From Enoplosus armatus (taxonomy: Eukaryota; Chordata; Actinopteri; Centrarchiformes; Enoplosidae), in contig NC_092181.1 of the NCBI RefSeq assembly GCF_043641665.1, forward strand, positions 21,088,463 to 21,152,462: a stretch of DNA of 64,000 nt, written 5' to 3'. Of this stretch, positions 25,001 through 37,100 are shown one piece after another. Under the pieces are notes generated by a model, which was not told the DNA's origin, searched no databases, and saw only the letters and a list, made by a program, of their open reading frames with translations. The translations under genes were made by a program, and so were the position numbers. How positions within the stretch are numbered: the first letter of the stretch is position 1; every line of letters begins with the position of its first letter.

Positions 25001-26059
25001 GCACATAAGACACGTAAGTTGCTCCTTTGTTTTGATTTATTGCTGCTCTCACTTTAATCATTTTGTGCACAAAATAAAATCCACTTTTACCCAATGTGTG
25101 TATGTTGCTGATTTTGTTGTGTCTTTTGTTATTTTCTATTTGTGTTGTGTTGTCAGGCATTGTGAGCTGACAGTGCTTGAGATGTCGCTCTCAGTGAGTA
25201 TGACTTTGTTGAGTTGTCACAGAAATGTATGACTGCTTGCCTAAAGCTATTGACTTATATTCATGTATTTGAATGCAAGTAGTGAGTTTGATGCACACAC
25301 ATTGTACACCTTCTTATGCACCATTTATGGAGAGCTTAGATGAGGCGACTTCTTCCACTTAAACATACAATTTTCCCCTTTTGTTTCCACTTAAGTAACT
25401 TTAAAGTGGTTAAAATCATCTTATTCCAGTCTCACAGTGTCATGTACTGTTTATTCCCCATGTTTAAACTGTGTGAAATATTCAAAACTAAGACGGCTGT
25501 AGCATGCCATCAACTGGAAATATTCTTGGTATGTTCTGCATCATTTTATACACATTTCCTCCAAATTCAGCCTGACATATTTGGTATCTTTGGAAACTTT
25601 GAGATCTTTGCTAGAGTTTAAAATGAATTGAAAAATAACAATGTTTGGCTGTGCAGCATGAGTTTGTAACGACTGATTCCCTGCTTGTTAAGGTAAGAAG
25701 TGATTTCCTGCTCCACTATGTGCATAACGTAGGAAAACAACACTGGCGCTGCAGCCACATTGGTTTCCGCTCACACAGACGTCCTCTGTTCCTGCACACG
25801 GTAGCTCTTAAGACTCAATTCATCAGCTCATACAAAGAGGTGTTTAGCTCTGCTCAGACGCCTTCTGTGACTGAGCTGCATTATCTTTACTGCGGTCTGG
25901 GTTCACTCTTGACTGTGTCTGTCCCTTAACAACTTCCTCAGCCGGGCAGCAGACATGTTGTTACAGCCGGCGACGAAAAGAAACAAGGACTCCTTTGAAT
26001 GAATGAGTGTGAAAAACTTGCTCAGCAGAAGAAACGGAGAGACACAAAAGAAGAGGAGC
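21502..26059. other. Spacer upstream of fgfbp1 (5' exon/promoter expected)
   Basis: No coding exon I can support. It holds a (CA)n tract at 21982-22024, a GC-richer patch at about 22,080-22,400 that could be promoter or 5'UTR, imperfect TG runs near 24,750-24,783 and otherwise AT-rich unique-looking sequence. Open frames below 105 codons are not conserved-looking. Confidence 0.5.
21982..22024. repeat. (CA)n microsatellite
   Basis: About 21 CA units, 0.5 kb upstream of the fgfbp1 coding exon. Confidence 0.97.
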
Positions 26060-26450
26060 GGTCACAACTCTGACTTTATTCTCTTTACCTTCACATTTTC
26101 TTTCCTGGAATTAATGTTGTTGAGACATTTATGTGACACAAGGAGGGAATAGTACATCATATACAAACAGAATCTCATGCCTGCCATATTTTCCTTTTGC
26201 CTTGCTGTGAGTGTTTTACAGATAAAAAAAAAAAATGACATGTACTCTTCATGACAGCGCAAGCAGTCATCTGCTAACCGCACTCAGGTGTAGGTCGAGT
26301 GTTTTTGGCTCAGCCCGTAGGATGCTGCAGTGTGGGGAGTCGGGACCTCACAAGGCGATGACATGACTCCAGAGGCTCCCACACAGATCCTGGAGAGGCC
26401 AAAGATAGACGAGAAGAGTTGTGACCGTGTCCATCGCTGCTGTTTCCAAC
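26055..26450 (-). other. Non-coding last exon (3'UTR) of fgfbp2
   Basis: After the fgfbp2 TGA, the coding exon continues 19 nt to CAGACACAG and a strong donor GTGAGTG (exon edge 26820). On the - strand a matching acceptor TTTTGGTTGTTTCAG opens an exon at 26450 that runs to the AATAAA at 26075-26080. The stop lies less than 50 nt before this junction, so decay of the mRNA would not be expected. Confidence 0.55.
26075..26080 (-). promoter_or_regulatory. Polyadenylation signal of fgfbp2
   Basis: AATAAA on the - strand, about 370 nt into the non-coding exon that starts at 26450. It gives a defined 3' end for the fgfbp2 transcript near 26,055. Confidence 0.6.
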
Positions 26451-26838
26451 CTGAAACAACCAAAAATGTGGGATTTTGTAATTAATTTAAGATAACGTTT
26501 GTTTCTGTTGTGAATGGGCAGCTTGCATAGAGATGTGCTCCATGATCTTAAGAGACATATTTTGATTTGGAGTTGATTTTACTGACAGTGAGTCTCAAAT
26601 ATCTGTGCTGTGTATAAAGAACATTTGAGCTACCTTTTTATTTGTGCCAGTGATCACTTCTACCACTACTGATGACTTCTGGCTTTACAGTAGTTCTCAG
26701 TTTAATTCATTCGCACCAAAACAACCACACAACCACAACTTTTCCAGCCTACCTCTTGCTAAACTTTCTCTCTAACTCTCCTCTCTCCTTTTCTTCTTCT
26801 TCATCTCTCCGTCACTCACCTGTGTCTGCAGTGTCGTC

Positions 26839-27458
26839 TCAGTTTTGGAACCAGCTGATGAAGTAGGTGCAGACGCCGTGGAAGCTCTTCCAGCAGTACT
26901 CGGAGGCGATGCGGGATGCTTTGGAGTCGGGCTGCTCTGTGGGACGAGTAGTGGTCTTCCCAGGCTTGGGGGTAGTTTTCTTCTGGGGGACCCTGCCTGG
27001 CTGGGGCTTGGCGGGCTGCGGCTGGGGCTTGACAGGTTTGGGAGTAGTGGCGGGCTTGGCCGGGGCCGGCACCACCGGTTTACGCTGCTCCTGGACGGGC
27101 TTGGAGGGCTTGGGGGTGGTGGTCTTGGGCCAGGAGGCCAGGAAGGTCATCTGGGCCTCGTCGGGGTATTTCTTACACATCGATGGGCGGTAGATTTTGG
27201 GTCCCTGGCAAGCGTGGCTCAGCTTCCTCATGTCCCACATCATCTGGGTGAAGTAGTGGCGAGGGTTGAGGTTGTAGGCGCGGCACAGGTTAGGTTTGCC
27301 CTGGAAGTCGCAGTAGTAGGAGCGTCCTGGGGTCTGGCCCTGGCTCGGACCTTTGCAGGAGACACGCAGGCGAGTATAGTCCCCGGCTCCAGACACCACC
27401 ATGGTACAGGAGTCTTTGGTCTTGGTGCTGAATCTGATGGGCTCATCCCAGACACTGC

Positions 27459-27497
<39 letters not shown>

Positions 27498-27585
27498 TGT
27501 TGTCGTTGCTGCTGTTGTTGGTCTGAGCGTTTGTCACAAAGACAGTCGCTGCCAGGAACAACAGCACTCTCATCCTGGCTCTCAT
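26839..27585 (-). CDS. fgfbp2: Fibroblast growth factor-binding protein 2-type, with polyglutamine run
   Basis: Secreted FGFBP-family protein, 248 residues from the Met at 27583-27585; a second Met four residues later is also possible. Signal peptide about 1-20 (RVLLFLAATVFVTNA), then NNSSND, then 12 glutamines (residues 31-42), then the cysteine-rich domain: DSCTMVVSG, LRVSCKG, SYYCDFQGKPNLCRAYNLNPRHYF, LSHACQGPKIYRPSMCKKYPDEA. A Pro/Lys/Thr-rich linker (about 155-225) leads to EYCWKSFHGVCTYFISWFQN, the ending typical of FGFBP2. The DSCTM, YWCE-like and HACQG motifs and the tail separate it from the fgfbp1 paralogue 5.4 kb away. The coding sequence is a single exon; a 3'UTR intron is likely. 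A TATA box lies about 100 nt upstream of the start. Confidence 0.9.
27460..27495 (-). repeat. CAG trinucleotide repeat inside fgfbp2
   Basis: On the coding strand, 11 CAG codons followed by one CAA encode 12 consecutive glutamines, about ten residues after the predicted signal cleavage site. Confidence 0.97.
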
Positions 27586-27686
27586 GGCGGCGTTAGGTGT
27601 GTTGGTGATGTATGGATGAGGGTGTGGGATGATGTGTTCGCACAGAGGGTTAAGGTGTGCAAGGGTAGAAAGCATCTGAGTGCGAC

Positions 27687-27692
27687 TTTATA
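27687..27692 (-). promoter_or_regulatory. TATA box of fgfbp2
   Basis: TTATAAAG on the - strand, about 100 nt before the fgfbp2 start codon. Transcription would begin near 27,660, giving a short 5'UTR of about 75 nt within the same exon. Confidence 0.6.
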
Positions 27693-27767
27693 AGGCTGAA
27701 GCTCACAAAGAAGGTATTATTCAGGTGAGCTGAAGGGCTCAAACCCCTCCTCCAGCACTGACCCCCT

Positions 27768-27770
<3 letters not shown>

Positions 27771-27801
<31 letters not shown>
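27771..27801. repeat. (CA)n microsatellite in the fgfbp2 promoter
   Basis: About 15 CA units, roughly 80 bp upstream of the TATA box. Confidence 0.95.
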
Positions 27802-27802
<1 letters not shown>

Positions 27803-29863
27803 CGACCACATGAGGCTTGTGTGGTATGTTCAAAACTAAAAAAGTGATGGGTGAGAAGGATGGAAGGAGGGGGAGAACATAAACTGAGGGAGGAAGAAGA
27901 GGGGAAGCAGTCTGTGGGAGCCGAGGGGGGAAGGAGAGTAAGAGGGCTGAAGGACGGCACACACATGAAGCCAAATATTGTAAAAAAGAGTTGCGAGACA
28001 TTATATAATCTCACATAGGAGGTTCTTTGACTATTGATGATGGGGAGAGGAGGAGGAGAGAAGGGGGAAGGGGGAAGGGAACTGAGGGTCCAGGGCCAAA
28101 TTGCTGCCTGAAGTTATTTGCTGAGGATTTAAAGTTGATCTCTGACCCTGTGATAATAAAAACCAACAGAGCTACAGACACATATATAGTTCCATGTCTT
28201 TTCAAACTTTACAAACTCATTGAACCTGAATCAGGCTGGAAGAGATGCAGCAGTTCAGCGAGGTAGCCGCCATGCGCCGCTCACGCAGGATGTGCGGCCC
28301 GGCCGACATGTTCTTGATCCAAACAGATGCGCGAGAATGAAAAGTACAAGCAAGCGGACATGACACTGTAAGACAGTGTGGAATAAGATGATTCCTTAAA
28401 TTGATATTATATACTGTTGAAAGAAGAAATAACACAATCTTCATTTCAATCAGTCATTTTGGATTTCTCAACTCAATACACAGAAGTTTTGCTACTGCTG
28501 CCTCATTTGGTCTGGTATGACATGAAGCTTATGGTGGCTAATTTTACCAAATGTTACCTAGTGAAGAGCAAAAACTGTAATCCTAGTGAGAAATTGTGTT
28601 GTTACAGAAGCCAGTCAAGCCAGGCAAGTCAAAAAAATCACAAAACAAAGTGAAAAAAAGAGCCAAGAATTCTCAGAATAGAGACTGAGCTAAAGAAAGT
28701 CCCATACTTTAACTCTAAATACATACTGAATAAATACTGTACAAAGGCATTGCGCAGTATTATTCCATTGGCCAAATTGGTATGCAGGTTTTGAGTTCAA
28801 AACCAGGCCTGAAGGCACTCTGCATTGAGATTTAACTTATGAAACTAAACAGAAAAACAGGCGCTACCTTTAAAGAGACTTAAATATTCCATATGAACCC
28901 GCTGGCTTGGACACAGAGCGGAAGAGGAGAGTGTATGTATAGCCTGCTGCTGTGTACAAAGTCACACGTGTGTGTACAAATGCATGCATGCCCTTACATA
29001 CATTCAGGAAGTTTTGTTTTTATAGCCATCAATCTGGTGGGGAAGAGAAAAAGTTCCCCAGTAAGAGACACCGGGAATGCAAAGTAAACATGTTAAGTAT
29101 GCGTGTGTACAGTATGTTGTCTGGAACAGATGTTGTCCTAAATTAAGTTACTGTACTCCTGATAGGATGCAACAGTGTCACGCCACCTCAGCCACTGCCA
29201 AGCCCCCAAACTGCTCCCTGCAAACCTGTCAATCACCCAAAACAGACCTGAACCTTTTCAGCTGCTGTGTGTGTATGTATTCAGCTCTGCATATGTTACA
29301 TGAATGTTCTCTGCCTTCCCGTGTGTGTTTTGGCAAAACAGGCTAAGCTGTTTTGGGGGGCGTGGATGTCTTGCTCGTCTGAACATTTGCTTCACTTATA
29401 TCATCAAATGTGACCTTTTTTCATTCCTACCTGTGGTAGAGCACATAAAGAGCATAAACACACACTTAAAAGATCATTTGGGTGATTTATGGCCTTCAAA
29501 AGCATCTGTTTGTGTGTATATTTGCTATAGTGTATGTGTGACTCAGAGAACAGTGGATATATCCATCCAGCTCATGTTTCATGTGTTTATGGAAGAAAAA
29601 CAAAGCAGACGCTTATTGGACTGAAGTTTTTATTCACAGATTTGCGCCCTCACCTCAAACCCCAGCTGTATCATTTTATTTTGTGTGTGTGTGTTCCTGA
29701 ACCACCGCAGAGGTTTTGGGAGTTAGTTCTCAAACCACAGGATGGCTGAGACAGAAAAAACCTCTGACAACACAAGCAACTAGGCCCTCACTAAAGGTCT
29801 GGCGAGAAATGCCTAAGACACAATATTTTGTTTGTTAGCTGTCTTAAAACCTTGTTAGGGTGT

Positions 29864-29903
<40 letters not shown>

Positions 29904-31245
29904 AGCTTATGTGTGTGTTGAATAGCTAGTAACACTTTGCCTCTTGTGGTAGCAATGGACCAGGATAAACATTGGACTAATCTCTTCATGTTTCAAAATC
30001 GAACTGCCAGTTTCCTCCTTCAGTGTTTAAAGGAATAGTTCAACATTTTGAGAATTATCCTTTTTCGCTTTCTTGCTGAGAGTTAGCTGAGAAGATCAAC
30101 AGCACTCTCATGTCGGTATGCTAACCATGAAGCCACAGCCTAGAGATGGTTAGCTTAGCTTAGCACAAAGACTGGAAACAGTTAGCCTGGCTCTGGCCAA
30201 AGGGAACAAATCCACATACCAGCACCTCAAAGCTATGATATATATTGTTTGTTTAATCCGAAAAAACATTTTAAATTGTAAAAACTACTCTAAGAAGTCC
30301 AGGCAAGAAATAGTCCAAGAAATAAACCCCCATAAAACCACAAATCACTGTTTACAGCCATGCTAGTGGCAAGGCTCTCTGTCTGTTGCTAGGTCATTTT
30401 GTACAGACATTTATGGTCCCCAGAAGACACGATGATAATGATCCTAATGACTTTGGTGACCTGACCTTTTCTCTAGCACCACCATGAGGTTGACATTTTT
30501 GATTTTTAGTGGCAACTGTTTCAGGCTGCAATCATCAGGTCAAACTTTCAATTTGTCCAATACTTTGGTTTAGCTTTTTGGTTTTGGACCATACACTCTA
30601 TAAACTAAGATGAACATTTGTGCTTAAAGCACAACTGCTAGCATGGCTGAAGACTCTTAATCTTGCCACACTTCGATTTTGCCTTTGTCTTTATGCAAAA
30701 CTAAGCTAACCGAACTAAAATTCCCTAATTCCCTGGTCAATGCAACCTGTTGAGCCAAAATGATACGAGCTATATTACAAATATTCACAAAGAAATTAAA
30801 AGAAAAGAAAGAAAAGGCTATTACTACAAAAAACTACTTATATGTTATAAAACAAACTTAGCAAAAATATATAAAACTTTCAAAAGTTTTGAAAGCGTAA
30901 AAAATGTACACTTGTGTCACCATGTTAAAACTGATAATGTAAGTACAAACAAATGTATTCTCTACAGGTAAAACTAGCTACGCAGGAACATGATAATTGA
31001 TAATGTGCAGTATGACACACTAGAAAGACTGCTCTGGTACTGCTGCTGCTGGATGCTGGTGAGTATGAGAGAACACTTGATAAATTACAGTTGGCTGGCA
31101 TCAGAGGTCCTTGTCAAATGGCTTGAATGGGGTACTGGGGGGTGGGATGCCCTCGCCACACAGTTCCTGATTGTTGTCGTTCTTCCTTTTGAGTCCTTGG
31201 AAGTGTTACAAGATCTGAATGGGAAGGCCGGAAAAGTCCAGTGAT
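27802..31245. other. Spacer between fgfbp2 and the prom1 3' end
   Basis: No coding exon found. It contains a purine-rich stretch at about 27,840-28,080, a (TG)n run near 29,865-29,898, a TTAA-ended repeat at 30027-30720, and on the - strand AATAAA at 29675-29680 and 29629-29634, which could end a long prom1 3'UTR. Confidence 0.45.
30027..30720 (+). repeat. TTAA-ended interspersed repeat, copy 2
   Basis: Begins TTAAAGGAATAGTTCAACATTTTG, as in the copy ending at 4608. It carries GGTTAGCTTAGCTTAGCACAAAG near 30141 and an inverted version (TTTATGCAAAACTAAGCTAACCG) near 30690, so the element is partly palindromic. The right boundary is approximate. Confidence 0.55.
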
Positions 31246-31354
31246 CCTTGAAAAGAGAGAGGCCATGTCAGAAATAACCTGCAATTGTTACGCAGTGTGT
31301 TTCATTCATTTATCATCCCTGAGTGAAGATGAAGAGAGGAGTAGGCTGACTTAC

Positions 31355-31389
31355 CACAAGGGAAATATCAGTTCCAGCTCTCTTGTCCG
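31355..31389 (-). other. Candidate alternative C-terminal exon of prom1 (35 bp)
   Basis: Very good splice signals on the - strand: TTTTTTTCCACAG before it and GTAAGT after it. Entered in phase 2, as prom1 exon 23 or a 66-bp form of exon 24 would supply, it adds DGQESWN or CGQESWN and a TGA located 13 nt before the donor. A possible non-coding terminal exon starts at 31246 behind CTCTCTTTTCAAG. Whether it is used cannot be decided from sequence. Confidence 0.45.
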
Positions 31390-32019
31390 CTGTGGAAAAA
31401 AAGAAAATTAAATGAACTATGGATTTATCAGCTACTTTACTTTTTTCCATGCTCAAGGTCTGCACTAGTGCTCATTTTCAGAAAAGCCAGTGTGTTGGTT
31501 TGAGTCAAAGGCAAATAAAAACACATTAGAAGGAGATCCTTTTTTAGCCTGACTAACCCTTCCTACACAACTTCAGATTTTATTTTTCACAGCACACACA
31601 ACATGTCAAGCACACAAGTTAACCCTTTGTTACCACAAAACGCTTGTTCTCCCTACAGGACGTCTCCTACTTGCTGAACAAATCCAAAGACAAACAAAAA
31701 TCTGTCACACAATTTGGATGCAAGACACATGACAGTGTCAGGTGTATGGGGGTCTTCAGTTTAAACCAGCTCCGTCATAAGTAACTCTGTTGAGTCCCAG
31801 TGTTTGAATGGACATCGGCGGGTAAAAGAGACAATGGTGATGGATGACGGGTGAAGTAGACAAGCAAACAAGAAAAAAGGAAAAAAAGAAAAAAAAAATC
31901 TCCTTTTGAAGTCAGATGAAGATGGTTTTAGTTGTTTGTTAACGTTGTTAGATGAGGGTTAGTGGAAAGTGATAACTGACAATCAGTACCTCATCGACAA
32001 GGAGAAATCTTCCTTTGGG

Positions 32020-32089
32020 TCACCAGTTGGAGTAGCTCGGGGGAGCGGAGGCCCGAGGGAACCGGGCCAGAGTGTCAGAATAGGGAGAG
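32020..32089 (-). other. prom1 exon 24: terminal exon or 66-bp cassette
   Basis: The acceptor GTGTACATGTAG joins exon 23 in phase (GA|C). The frame reads 22 residues, [10 protein letters not shown] ... S Y S N W, to TGA at 32020-32022. The last codons AAC TGG TGA contain a donor-like CTG|GTGACC (exon edge 32024). If that is spliced, the exon is a frame-keeping 66-bp cassette that passes phase 2 on to the 35-bp exon at 31355. Confidence 0.6.
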
Positions 32090-32102
32090 CTACATGTACA
32101 CA

Positions 32103-32137
<35 letters not shown>

Positions 32138-34098
32138 ACATACATACACATGTGGAATTCTTTACAAACTTAGCATCTGTGGAGAAATGTAGCAAATGTT
32201 GCACTGACTCTCAATCATACAAACAAAAACATCCCTCCACCAATTTAGAGCGTGGCACGCAAGATTTCGCACACTTGTTCACCATGATTACCTGTATTAC
32301 CCATACTGCAACACAAGAGCGAGGGTGGACAGGTGAGAGAGAGAGATGATGGGAAGACTCCGCTGAGAGCAACAAGGATGGAGCGATCCTCGAGGGAGCG
32401 TCGCTCACGGTGAAAATAAAGTCGAAAGAGAGGAGGGAGACGCAGGAGAAGACGATGAAATGAAGATCCGTGCAAAGACAGAACAGACCGTGTTTGTGAT
32501 TTCTCATGAAAAAAAAGAAAGATGTGAAGAGATCCAAAGCCGTAAAGTACTCCATACCAAACAGGGAGTGGGCACGTGGAAGAGGACAAAAGGATGCTTT
32601 AATAGCAGACAAACATCAAAGAGCAACAAGCCACGGGTAAGAGGAGCTGGAGATAGAGCGGAAAATAACAAGAGGACAAGATATGAGGAGAATCAATCAG
32701 GCCATGAAAAAAACAGAGAAAAGGAAAGAAGAGGATTAATTGATTTTGTTTTGATCTACAGAAAAGATTCAGAAAAACTAGGGTGTATGTGTGTTTGGAC
32801 TCACTCTTCAAAGACGTCTTCTGTGTCCATCCTTCTGTAATACTTGGCCAGTTTGATGGAGAAGATGATACTGGGGATCAGAAGGATGCAGCAGCCTCCC
32901 AGACCAAACCAGAACGTGTTCTGAAAAACACGTTTACAAGCCTTCGATTCATTCCTGTCACACGCTCAATTGTAGATTGACTAATCAATTAAGTAATTCA
33001 TTTAAATTATGCTGGTCTCAGCTTCTCAGGTGCAGTTATAGAAGTTTTCAGATCATTTAAAGTAGTAAGTAAAAGTAGCAATAACACAATTCATTGTACT
33101 TTTAGTATCGATAGTAAAAGTACTCATGCAGCAGAATGGCCCCTCCTAGATTAATATATTAATATATATCATATTATTGGGTTACTATTATTGATGCATT
33201 TTAATCAGCATTTTAATGTTATAGCTGGATGTGGTGGACCTGATTTTGACAACTTTAAAAAATGGTGAGTAGTTTAACGTATCACTGCATCAGGATTTAT
33301 GAACCAATCACATGTTTTGTATATAAAAAAGTAACTAGTAACTACATTTGTCAGATAAATGTAGTGCTGTAAGAAAGTGAACTATTGGCCTCGGAAATGA
33401 TGTATAAGTATAAAGATGGTAATTGTACAAGTGCATTACTTGAGTAAATGTACTTAGTTTCCACCACTGCTCAAATGAAGAGTTTGATTGAAATATCTTT
33501 TGGTTTTGGACTGTTGATCACAAAAAAGAAGCAATATGAAGACGTCTCCTTGGACTTTCACAATTTTAAACACTTAAAAGACTTAAAAAATAATAAAAAT
33601 TATCGTTAGTTGCAGCTTTACAGATTTGCATCTGTAATGCACACATTACAGTAGCCGGCACAAATAGGACAGAACAAATATAAACACGTGTGCACGTAAA
33701 CACATGCAGCACATGTACAGTGGCTGCAGGCAGCGCTGATATATAAAATCTCTGTTTGTATTGACCACAGTCTGTGGCTTGTTTGAGCTCTTATTAAACT
33801 CTCACAAGCTCACGTGAATGATATATAGCTAATATGTAAATATGAAACTTTACAAGTCCTCTGGGCCGGAGTGAAAACAGTGAATAATCTGTGTGTATGT
33901 AACTCCCCGTCCTGCCTCATAACAGACTCTATCTCCTCTCCGTGTGTGTGAGGGAGTGTGTCGGAGACTCAAGAACATACTGTTCTCATATGTGCAGCCG
34001 AATGACTCCACTGTTCATATTTCTAGTTGAAAAATACATGTAGGGGGCATGCACTGTACATACAGCTGTGAAACGAATCAGTGCACCTCAGCATCCAT

Positions 34099-34155
<57 letters not shown>

Positions 34156-37100
34156 TAACCACAGTGTCCTGGTGCCTTACCACTGAATCGACTATGAAGC
34201 TGCACGCTACTATCTCCATGCTGTCCACAATGTTACTGATGGGTTTACACTGGGCCACCTCTGCAGTCAACTGTAGGGGAAAACATATGCACATGAAGCA
34301 TATACACCACAAAGGTATGTGTGTAGCAGTACATTTCCTCAACCTTCTTATTACAGACTTCAAATTTAAATCAAAGTGGCTTCTTGGTCTCTTAAAATAA
34401 TGTGGTTACAATCTTAAAGTTTCCATAATTTACTGAATCATGTTGACTCTTAGGAGTGCAGCTCGATTACTGACAGTCAGCCCATTCGAGAGGGCAGAGT
34501 TTTGTTGTTGTTTTGTTGCAGTTTGCCCCTTACACCTACACTCTTCCCTTCTGCTGTAAGAAGCCAGGTTTCCATCCAAATGTAGCAAAAAGTTTCAGAA
34601 ATTCTGCAAAAGAAAATGTGAATTTATGTGCATTTCCATCCCCTGCTGTTAAACGAATATTAGGAGTTGGTTCATCGAGATAAGCAGTAGGTGGTGCAGA
34701 CAGGTGCCATTATACCATTTACCATTATACCAGAAGAAGAGGATGCAACGAGATGGAATTAAAAGAGCGCCAGTCAAAAATGTAGAAAACGTGATGGAAA
34801 TATGGCACTTATGTTTGTGTCATGTATTGACCTGAGCAACAGCCTCCTCATTGCTCCACACAGATCTGATGTTAGTGGACCTTTAAGTCACCTGCTTCAT
34901 GTACGTCGCACACTATTTCAAAGTTTCCACGTGAATGGAAACGCACCTAGTATCTCTCTGTAAATTATTAATCCATAACCTTTAAAAGGAGACATCGATA
35001 CTATACATCATAGAAAACTGGTAGTATACTCACCGAGTTTTTAACCCAGTCTGTGTATTGTTTGAAGTATCCCACCAAGCTCTGTGTATAGCCCTTTGTT
35101 TCCTTAAACACCAACAGAGAAGACATGTCAGGAAATGTGTGACTGCAGCCTGTAGCGAGTTGAGGGTTAGTGCCCTAGTTGCATAAACTTTCTTATTTTT
35201 TTCTCTAAAGATGTTTCTTCTTGAGATGCTTCTATTCTTACCTAAGTGTGGATTCCTAAGTTAAGATAAAATTCATACCGTCTAGCAAGAATATTATTGT
35301 TTAATGTGGTTATTTAAAACATCAGAAAATGGAGCCCGGACTGAGCTGAGGAGATTTTTAGATGAATATGCCATCTAATATCATCTGATTGACCAGTCCG
35401 AGGCAACACATGTGGCAAGAAATTAAAAGGAAGACATCTACATATCGCCCATACAGTATAATACCGCTTGTTGTCATTTATTGTATTTACCTGTTTCACC
35501 ACATGGGAAGCGTTATGAGTGATGAGGTACTCTGCTGCATCAATAGCACTCAGGATATTCGTGACCTTGACCTAAAAGAGAGACAGAGTGAGATTCATTT
35601 GTACTTATGAGACAATTAAGCAAGTAATTGTGTTGCTTATGTTCTGTTAAAAATACATGCGTTTTCTGCAGTTAGATACGTAGATTAAATCATTTTCTGT
35701 GTGCTAATACACAACAGTAATGCCATATGTTATTATTTCTTTTATTTGCATGTAATGGTTCCATCAAGTTGTTCAGAGCACATGTGGAAGTCAGCAGTAC
35801 AACATGGTGTTATGAGACATAAATCCTACAATGTTTCATGTCTTGTTGATTTGTTGTGTGGACTGATGCTGATTTTAACACATAAGAAGGCTGTATTAAA
35901 TCACACAAGTCAATATGAAAGTAAAATAAACTGTGGGTGTCCACTGCTATAACACTATAGTATAATAGTGTAACAGTATAACAGTACTGTTGTAGTGTTT
36001 TTGTCAGTTTGTTTCCTCACCGGCAGGTCGCTGGACGTCCTCTGCAGTAGCTTGATACTCTGGCTCAGGGTACTCTGTGTGAGAAGACAAACTGTTACCA
36101 AACAAAGTATAATTACATCATTACGTCTAAATACTCAAACAAATACTCCATCACGTCACCGCTGTCACAACATTAACAACACCGCTACGACAAACGCACT
36201 AAGAACACTGTCACACTGCTGTGAATCAACAGTGGCTTACCCGCGCTCTGACATATTTCTGTCACCGTTTAACGGAGGAAAAAGAGAAAAGAAAGGAAAT
36301 TGAGGTGAGCAGCTAACAAAAACACACATGTACTAATATGATGTGTTTTGCCTATAATAACATTGGCATATTATGAGCTGATGATTTCATTTGTCGTTGT
36401 GATTTTTATGATACATGTTTTGCGTATATTTTTTGTGTAGTTTGCACAAACAAATAATGTACATAATTGTGTCACATATTATCTGCAATTATCTATATGA
36501 GCAATAAAATTACAACAAGCTTCAATACAAAATCACATGCTGCATAAGACAGTTCCTTTTATTACATAGTTGAGTCACCTCAAGTAAAATACTGTATGTT
36601 CATTGACTTTGTCTGTAGAAGAAAGTTATTTTTTGGACGTAGGAGAGGATCGATGTGTACTTGCTTGTGCACATGTAGGAAGTGTAGGTGTTTAATGTGT
36701 GTGGTATTAGTGTTGTGGGAGAGGTGATTACCATTGCTTGCTCCATGGGAACCACCTGTTCTCTGTGAATCTGTCTGATACTGCTGGCGTGTCCTTTCAG
36801 TGCGTTCTCCAGAGCACCGCGTGGCTGTACACAAACAAACACACCATCACAAAGAGCAGAGGATAAAGCGGTCTGTTACAGTTGCCCGTTAATGAGTCGC
36901 TAAAATAACTTACAATAGATGATTAAAATCTTTAGGATAATTAGGCAATGATTATTAATTAAATTATTTATTATTCTTTCCTTCTTTAGAAATACATATA
37001 GACACTAATCCTTCTGTGGCAAATCCCGTGGCACAGGTCTTGTACTATGTACTATGCATGTGCCATAAATGTGTGTGTGTGTGTTCATGGTGAATGGGCA

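Noticed and set aside
31095..31389. Longer prom1 tail by reading the 35-bp exon in another frame (DKRAGTDISLV...)
   Set aside because: Exon 23 ends in phase 2 by the TEDVFED alignment, and that reading needs phase 1.
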